Part shown: one piece after another, positions 41,844-42,239 of the stretch
Numbering within the stretch: the first letter of the stretch is position 1
Layout: each line of letters starts with the position of its first letter
Source of the DNA: an uncultured Anaerobutyricum sp.
GTDB taxonomy: Bacteria; Bacillota; Clostridia; Lachnospirales; Lachnospiraceae
DNA: 42,239 bases
NCBI RefSeq assembly: GCF_934307085.1
Contig: NZ_CAKRCF010000028.1
Span: 1 to 42,239, forward strand
Direction: 5' to 3'
Notes under the pieces: model-generated
What the model saw: the letters and a program-made list of their open reading frames with translations, nothing else
What the model was told of the DNA's origin: nothing
Database searches by the model: none
Position numbers and translations under genes: made by a program

Positions 41844-42239
41844 TTATGCTATCCACCATGTTCCATCTGAGTGTTGCTGTAAAGAACCAAGCGTCTCTGA
41901 TAACAAATTCCCCTTAAAGTCTCTCTCCACTACTTTTTCATAATAGTTATATTCTTCAGTTTCACAATCATTTTCATCGTCCCCGCCTTCTTCTACCCAG
42001 GCAGAGAGATATACTTTTTGGTCTGCTATCATACTTACACTTTCATTAACACCCTTGAAAAATCTAAAACTTTCCGGATAATAGCTGACAAATTCGTCAT
42101 CCTCACTTACAATGTAAACATCCTCTCCAATAATACGTAAATTATAAAGATCTACATCTTCTATATTAAGTTGTGTAATCATCTCTGGGATTTGATCTGG
42201 ATAATATTTGAAAAGAGTAATTTTCCCACTATTATAATC
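41844..42239 (-). CDS. Unknown protein, 5' end beyond the window
   Basis: The open frame runs from the stop at 41844 to the right edge, so the start is outside; at least 131 residues are visible. The in-frame sequence before the first internal Met at 42182 (GKITLFKYYPDQIPE) reads like real protein, and no ribosome-binding site precedes that Met. The protein is acidic and aromatic-rich, with EEGGDDENDCETEEYNYYEK in its middle and a C-terminal TWWIA. No family is recognised. Confidence 0.6.
   Translation of the reverse strand, partial: DYNSGKITLFKYYPDQIPEMITQLNIEDVDLYNLRIIGEDVYIVSEDDEFVSYYPESFRFFKGVNESVSMIADQKVYLSAWVEEGGDDENDCETEEYNYYEKVVERDFKGNLLSETLGSLQQHSDGTWWIA

Overview
The window looks like chromosome from a low-GC anaerobic Firmicute of class Clostridia, most likely a gut Lachnospiraceae. 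The reasons are AT-rich intergenic DNA, strong AGGAGG ribosome-binding sites, oxygen-sensitive enzymes (glycyl radical enzyme, Ni-CO dehydrogenase, [FeFe] hydrogenase, ferredoxins), a bile salt hydrolase and a clostridial dnaG-rpoD block. The genus cannot be fixed by eye. No prophage, complete IS element or CRISPR array was seen.

Layout. 1-3060: the 3' part of a tRNA-Glu, a small coiled-coil protein, DNA polymerase IV and a two-cluster ferredoxin. 3061-3436: a large inverted structure. 3436-9409 (minus): PHP phosphatase, trmK, rpoD, dnaG and an RpoD-like protein without region 4. 9441-11156: a HAD-oxidoreductase fusion. 11305-15677 (plus): a CorC-type membrane protein, then a terminator, then a 995-residue protein with a degenerate McrB-like AAA+ domain. 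15750-20041: cell-envelope genes (NlpC/P60, TelA, XpaC-like, amidase). 20329-27217: lactaldehyde reductase FucO, a subtilase, an uncharacterised cassette (TPR-DUF4037, rubredoxin-like, DJ-1, DUF4125), and a resolvase-like protein paired with a DUF6506 protein. 27375-36056: an AraC-type response regulator, a PocR-domain sensor, a cupin, and an operon of glycyl radical diol dehydratase, its activase and S-adenosylmethionine synthetase. 36386-39690: CO dehydrogenase overlapping an [FeFe] hydrogenase. 40144-42239: a small protein, a bile salt hydrolase and a truncated gene.

How the parts may work together. The dehydratase has the glycerol/1,2-propanediol active-site set at the numbering of the clostridial enzyme DhaB1, plus an extra segment of about 80 residues that contains a helix resembling a microcompartment encapsulation peptide. 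FucO makes 1,2-propanediol from lactaldehyde, the activase uses SAM to install the glycyl radical, and MetK in the same operon makes SAM. The PocR sensor and AraC regulator are the obvious candidate controllers, but the sensor lacks the usual phospho-acceptor histidine. The CODH-hydrogenase pair suggests CO- or ferredoxin-linked hydrogen metabolism, though the CODH departs from the prototype at several catalytic positions.

The least expected signal is non-coding. At least five intergenic elements (20053, 27220, 29883, 30811 and 40467) share a core of about 60 nt with its own hairpin. In each, the core sits inside long self-complementary arms whose sequence is private to that copy. This pattern suggests a mobile or regulatory hairpin that inserts into the loops of existing inverted repeats.
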